7,759 nucleotides of DNA, taken from Bryobacterales bacterium (GTDB taxonomy: Bacteria; Cyanobacteriota; Vampirovibrionia; Obscuribacterales; Obscuribacteraceae). Positions 5,232 to 7,759 of the stretch are shown here, piece by piece. The translations under genes were made by a program, and so were the position numbers. Below the pieces are notes generated by a model that made no database searches, was not told where the DNA came from, and saw only the letters and a list, made by a program, of their open reading frames with translations. The stretch is from contig CAJCHQ010001018.1 of assembly GCA_903970295.1 (NCBI GenBank), positions 1 through 7,759 of the forward strand, given 5' to 3'. The stretch's first letter is position 1; each line of letters opens with the position of its first letter.

Positions 5232-6344
5232 ATGTACGAATTCGAGACGCAGAAACAAACGAGTATTTTTAGTCAAGTGATCAGTCAGATGGGAGCTGAC
5301 AGCGACAGCACAGAGTCTCTGGCGACGTCTGTCGTCGATTATCTGTGGGACAACATTGACGTTGAAGGTAACGCCAATCCGATGGCACTGATTCGATTCT
5401 TTCGCACTGTCACTTATGATGCTCTCAGCCCCGATCTCCAGGCTAGCGTCTGCAAAAGTTTTGACCCTGAGCCGAATCAAAACGCCAATTGTTTGACCCT
5501 CCTCGCCACAAGAGGAATGAAAAGTGAGTGGAATAGCCGCCAGCTCTCCGCCGGGCACAGGTGCATCCCGCTTTCAGGGGCGGGCATCATCGAGCGGGCG
5601 CCGATGATTGCACAATTGATCAAGCAACTCGGAATCGATGTGGCTTCAATCGTTGACCCCGGGCCGAGCGCTTTTTTGCAACCGGAAAAAAAGAAGTACC
5701 AGTCTTTCTTTGTTGAGCACGCCAAAGGCAGCATCAACATTCCCGCTCAAGATTTCGTCAAAAAGTATCAAGTTAAATCGGTGACCGGCTTCGGTAGCTT
5801 GCTTCCGACCGGAGACATGTTTGCGGTCATCTTGTTTTCGCGTGTGCAGTTGAGCCAAGAGGGCGCGACTAACTTTGCTCGCCTGGCAGCGGGTGTGGAA
5901 ACTGCAATCAATCAAATTTCTTCAGGCAAGAAGAAGAGTGCCAAAATTCTGGTCGCGGACCTACCCGCCGGAGCATCGCGCATTTTGCGTTTGATGCAAG
6001 ATCGGCATGAATTGGTCTTCGCCGAAACTGTCGAAAGAGCAATCAACGCCGCCGAGCAAAATTACTTCGACCTGACTGTGTGTGGCACGGATTTCGACGA
6101 TTCGCGCATGTTCGATTTGTTGCGGGAAATGAAACGCGATCCGCTGGTGCGTGTGAAACCATTCGTCTGCCTGCGCCAATCAGCGTCAGAGCTGATAAAA
6201 GACAATTTTTCTCTAATCCAGCTCGCTGCCACTACAGCTGGTGCCAGCTGCTATATCGATTCGATCGAAATGGGCGACCTGGAACTGCGCTCGGCTCTCG
6301 AGTCATTCTTGCCGGAAGAAATTTGGAAACCGACAGTGACTTGA
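5232..6344 (+). CDS. Sensory input domain fused to degenerate (pseudo-)receiver domain
   Basis: The 370-residue product has two parts. Residues about 30-228 resemble, from memory, an input domain found at the N-terminus of sensor proteins in cyanobacteria and delta-proteobacteria. Hallmarks are R-F-F-R-T-V-T-Y-D-A-L-S-P-D-L-Q (55-70), C-L-T-L-L-A-T-R-G (87-95), I-P-L-S-G (112-116), E-R-A-P-M-I-A-Q-L-I (121-130) and G-D-M-F-A-V-I-L-F-S-R-V (194-205). Residues about 236-362 follow the receiver (CheY-like) pattern: I-L-V-A-D at 239-243 and F-D-L-T-V-C-G at 279-285. The phosphoacceptor Asp is replaced by G285, and the conserved Lys-Pro is lost (G-A-S-C-Y-I-D at 337-343). There is no kinase, HPt, DNA-binding or cyclase domain. 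No Shine-Dalgarno precedes the ATG. It is 50 bp after the glycosyltransferase, separated by a terminator-like hairpin. It is probably a cytoplasmic adaptor or signal-binding protein; the ligand is unknown. Confidence 0.7.
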   Translation: MYEFETQKQTSIFSQVISQMGADSDSTESLATSVVDYLWDNIDVEGNANPMALIRFFRTVTYDALSPDLQASVCKSFDPEPNQNANCLTLLATRGMKSEWNSRQLSAGHRCIPLSGAGIIERAPMIAQLIKQLGIDVASIVDPGPSAFLQPEKKKYQSFFVEHAKGSINIPAQDFVKKYQVKSVTGFGSLLPTGDMFAVILFSRVQLSQEGATNFARLAAGVETAINQISSGKKKSAKILVADLPAGASRILRLMQDRHELVFAETVERAINAAEQNYFDLTVCGTDFDDSRMFDLLREMKRDPLVRVKPFVCLRQSASELIKDNFSLIQLAATTAGASCYIDSIEMGDLELRSALESFLPEEIWKPTVT

Positions 6345-6433
6345 AGCCGAGTGTGAATAACCATAACCTGCGGTTGCTGCGCGGCTGTTTGTATAAAGCG
6401 CTTGTGTGTTGGCGAAGTGTGTGAAGTGCTTGT

Positions 6434-6685
6434 TTAGGTGTCGTCTGACGATTTCGAAATCTTCTTGATTTCTTTTGTTTCACCCTTTTTCGAGCGTTCG
6501 CTTTCGATGTCGGCGATCAAATCTTCTTTATATTCCTTTGCTTTAGCGGCTAAATCTTCTGCCCCTTGCTTAGCCATGAAACCGGCTCGCAGTCCAAATC
6601 TCAACGCTTGCTTCAGGTAATTGCGACCGGTTTCGGTACCGATTGCTACTACTCCAATCACTGCTGCTATTCCAAAAGGACCCAT
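6434..6685 (-). CDS. DUF5132-like small membrane-associated protein
   Basis: An 83-residue protein with a hydrophobic, Gly-rich N-terminus (MGPFGIAAVIGVVAIGTETG) is followed by a helix F-G-L-R-A-G-F-M-A-K-Q-G-A-E-D-L-A-A-K-A-K-E (30-51) and an acidic D-L-I-A-D-I-E-S-E-R (55-64). The Lys/Ser-rich tail ends D-D-T. The order (hydrophobic start, basic glycine helix, then E-D-L-x-A-D-x-E-x-E) resembles DUF5132, a family of small proteins of unknown function. A strong GGGAGG site (6699-6694) lies 8 bases upstream of the ATG, giving high confidence that the gene is real. It is convergent with the sensor gene (89 bp apart) and divergent from the heptad-repeat gene, with which it shares a 193-bp control region. 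Family assignment is from memory of the pattern; function is unknown. Confidence 0.75.
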   Translation of the reverse strand: MGPFGIAAVIGVVAIGTETGRNYLKQALRFGLRAGFMAKQGAEDLAAKAKEYKEDLIADIESERSKKGETKEIKKISKSSDDT

Positions 6686-6693
6686 AATTCGTT

Positions 6694-6699
6694 CCTCCC
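6694..6699 (-). promoter_or_regulatory. Strong ribosome binding site on the reverse strand
   Basis: Read on the minus strand this is GGGAGG, 8 bases before the ATG at 6685. It fixes the start of the DUF5132-like gene. Confidence 0.7.
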
Positions 6700-6863
6700 A
6701 ATGCGCAAAGTCTCATGCGCCTCTGTAATGACTGCGGATTCCTGCGCCCGGGACGCTCAGAAAAAGACAATGTGCCGAAGTGTCCGATCATTACATACCC
6801 TCTGCATACGAGCTACGCATGGGGAACCAGAAACTAATTGCCCGCGTCTTGGGCGAGGTCAAT

Positions 6864-6870
6864 GGAGGAA
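6864..6870 (+). promoter_or_regulatory. Ribosome binding site deciding the start of the heptad-repeat gene
   Basis: GGAGGAA lies 8 bases before the ATG at 6879. A longer reading from GTG at 6780 has no such site and would bury the signal peptide 33 residues inside the protein, so 6879 is preferred. Confidence 0.75.
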
Positions 6871-6878
6871 AGATATCA

Positions 6879-7754
6879 ATGGCACGTGTAGCATCGATAA
6901 GGAAAAGTCAGGTCATCTCTTTAGTATCATTTGCCGTGCTGTTGTCAGCGGCTTCCGGCTCCGTTCAAGCTAAAGGTCTGAATGACAATGAACTTCAAGA
7001 TAAGGAATCGGCTAAAAACGCCAATATCCAGGCAGCACAACAGTTGAACGGCGAACATCAAACTAGCACTGGTGAGAAAACGAATTCCGGAAATAAGGAT
7101 TCTTTGGGCGGAGCTAGCGTCTTATCTGATAGCAAGAACAAGCATGACGCTAAAGAAACCGCAGCAGTGGTCAATCAGGTGCCCGGGGTTAAAGTGAAAG
7201 CCTCCGACCTGCAGCCACCTACAGCCGCACCTATAAAGGGCTTCCACCCAATCAAAAAACTTCTGCGACCGGTCGAAAATCTTGAAGGAATGACCGTGAA
7301 GCTCGAGCAACAGATTATGAAACTGGAAGGACCGATTGCCGCATTACAGCCACCAATGATTCATTTGCAGAAGCAAATGAATCACGTGGATGAGCACATG
7401 GGGGAAACAGATGGTCGCTTGGTCAAGATGTCAGGACAGGTTGACGGTGTTCGCGAAGACATCGCCAATATGCGCAAGGACATTCAAAGTTTGAAAGAAC
7501 CGATTCAGAAGCTGCAAGGACCGATAGGCACTGTGGCCAAGCCATTGGAAGCCGTACAGACTCAGCTGAGCCTGATCTTGCTGGCGATTTTAATCGCAGC
7601 TGCTGCAGTGGCTGTTGGCACACCAGTCGCCGCCGTCGTGATCTACCGCAACCGTCACAAGCTGTTTCCTGGTTTACACGACCATGAAATGCCAAAAGGT
7701 TTGGAGCCGGCTAAAGATGAAGCTCCCCAAGAGCCAGTCAGCACAAGGCGCTAA
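6879..7754 (+). CDS. Secreted single-pass membrane protein with long uninterrupted heptad repeat
   Basis: The 291-residue product begins with a classical signal peptide: basic M-A-R-V-A-S-I-R-K, hydrophobic core about 12-25, and probable cleavage after S-V-Q-A (A31). Residues 32-110 are polar and low in complexity (Lys, Asn, Ser, Gln), probably disordered. A Pro-containing linker (111-131) leads into a heptad region from about M138 to L235. Every seventh position is Ile/Met/Leu/Val, with a second mostly hydrophobic residue three later. The heptads are contiguous without a skip, and prolines recur at one register position (152, 159, 208, 215, 222). A hydrophobic segment (about 230-256) follows, then a basic stop-transfer R-N-R-H-K and an acidic, Pro-rich tail. 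The topology is therefore outside coiled coil, one membrane span, cytoplasmic tail. I do not recognise the family; function is unknown. A trimeric or dimeric envelope spacer or scaffold would fit. Confidence 0.85.
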   Translation: MARVASIRKSQVISLVSFAVLLSAASGSVQAKGLNDNELQDKESAKNANIQAAQQLNGEHQTSTGEKTNSGNKDSLGGASVLSDSKNKHDAKETAAVVNQVPGVKVKASDLQPPTAAPIKGFHPIKKLLRPVENLEGMTVKLEQQIMKLEGPIAALQPPMIHLQKQMNHVDEHMGETDGRLVKMSGQVDGVREDIANMRKDIQSLKEPIQKLQGPIGTVAKPLEAVQTQLSLILLAILIAAAAVAVGTPVAAVVIYRNRHKLFPGLHDHEMPKGLEPAKDEAPQEPVSTRR

Positions 7755-7759
7755 ACGGG

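Noticed and set aside
6345..6433. Short inverted pieces (AACC/GGTT around TGC, palindrome AAGCGCTT) as a bidirectional terminator between convergent genes
   Set aside because: Stems are only four bases per arm and no T run follows in either direction, so a terminator cannot be supported.
6780..6878. N-terminal extension of the heptad-repeat protein from GTG at 6780
   Set aside because: No ribosome binding site precedes it. The ATG at 6879 has GGAGGAA 8 bases upstream and places a normal signal peptide at the N-terminus.
6566..6973. Plus-strand frame of 135 codons across the divergent region
   Set aside because: It overlaps the DUF5132-like gene antisense, crosses the control region and overlaps the signal peptide of the next gene in another frame. 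No motif is seen.

Overview
The window looks like a piece of a bacterial chromosome of about 50% GC. It carries ordinary housekeeping and envelope genes plus several small lineage-restricted proteins. Recognisable parts include a polyprenol-phosphate glycosyltransferase of the ArnT/PMT type whose first loop (D54-P-T-D followed by S-A-R-E-M-L) resembles cyanobacterial members, and a sensory input domain of a kind I recall from cyanobacterial and delta-proteobacterial signalling proteins. With the many orphan membrane proteins, this would fit the non-photosynthetic cyanobacterial sister group (Melainabacteria/Vampirovibrionia, Obscuribacter-like). That assignment is inference from memory, not a proven placement. 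I see no transposase, integrase, phage gene, CRISPR array, tRNA or rRNA.

Layout. At the left edge a small membrane-anchored protein runs off the window on the minus strand (1-176). Divergent from it is a two-gene plus-strand operon (307-2447): a GT87-type (DUF2029) multi-pass mannosyltransferase-like protein and an SMP-30/gluconolactonase-family lactonase, 2 bp apart. A 410-bp non-coding stretch follows (2448-2857), with a good sigma70-like promoter, a dyad over its -35 box, a perfect 10-bp palindrome and a weak 40-codon ORF. It leads into an orphan basic 129-aa protein with a strong ribosome binding site (2858-3247). After that comes a 19-bp tandem repeat enclosed by an 8-bp inverted repeat that ends in a T run (3264-3358). 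The ArnT-like glycosyltransferase (3451-5181) ends in a stem-loop that includes its stop codon. The next plus-strand gene (5232-6344) joins a sensory domain to a degenerate receiver domain. It is convergent with a short minus-strand DUF5132-like protein (6434-6685), which is itself divergent from a secreted, single-pass membrane protein with a strikingly regular heptad repeat (6879-7754).

How they fit together. The two glycosyltransferases are separate transcription units and both probably move sugars from lipid carriers on the outer face of the cytoplasmic membrane. The lactonase is translationally adjacent to the first, so a shared sugar-metabolism role is possible but unproven. The sensor/pseudo-receiver has no kinase or output domain and must act through partners. 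The divergent DUF5132-like and heptad-repeat genes share a 193-bp control region and are candidates for a joint envelope function. Nothing here is clearly a defence or mobile system. The most unusual items are the heptad-repeat membrane protein, the pseudo-receiver protein and the structured non-coding regions around the 129-aa orphan.
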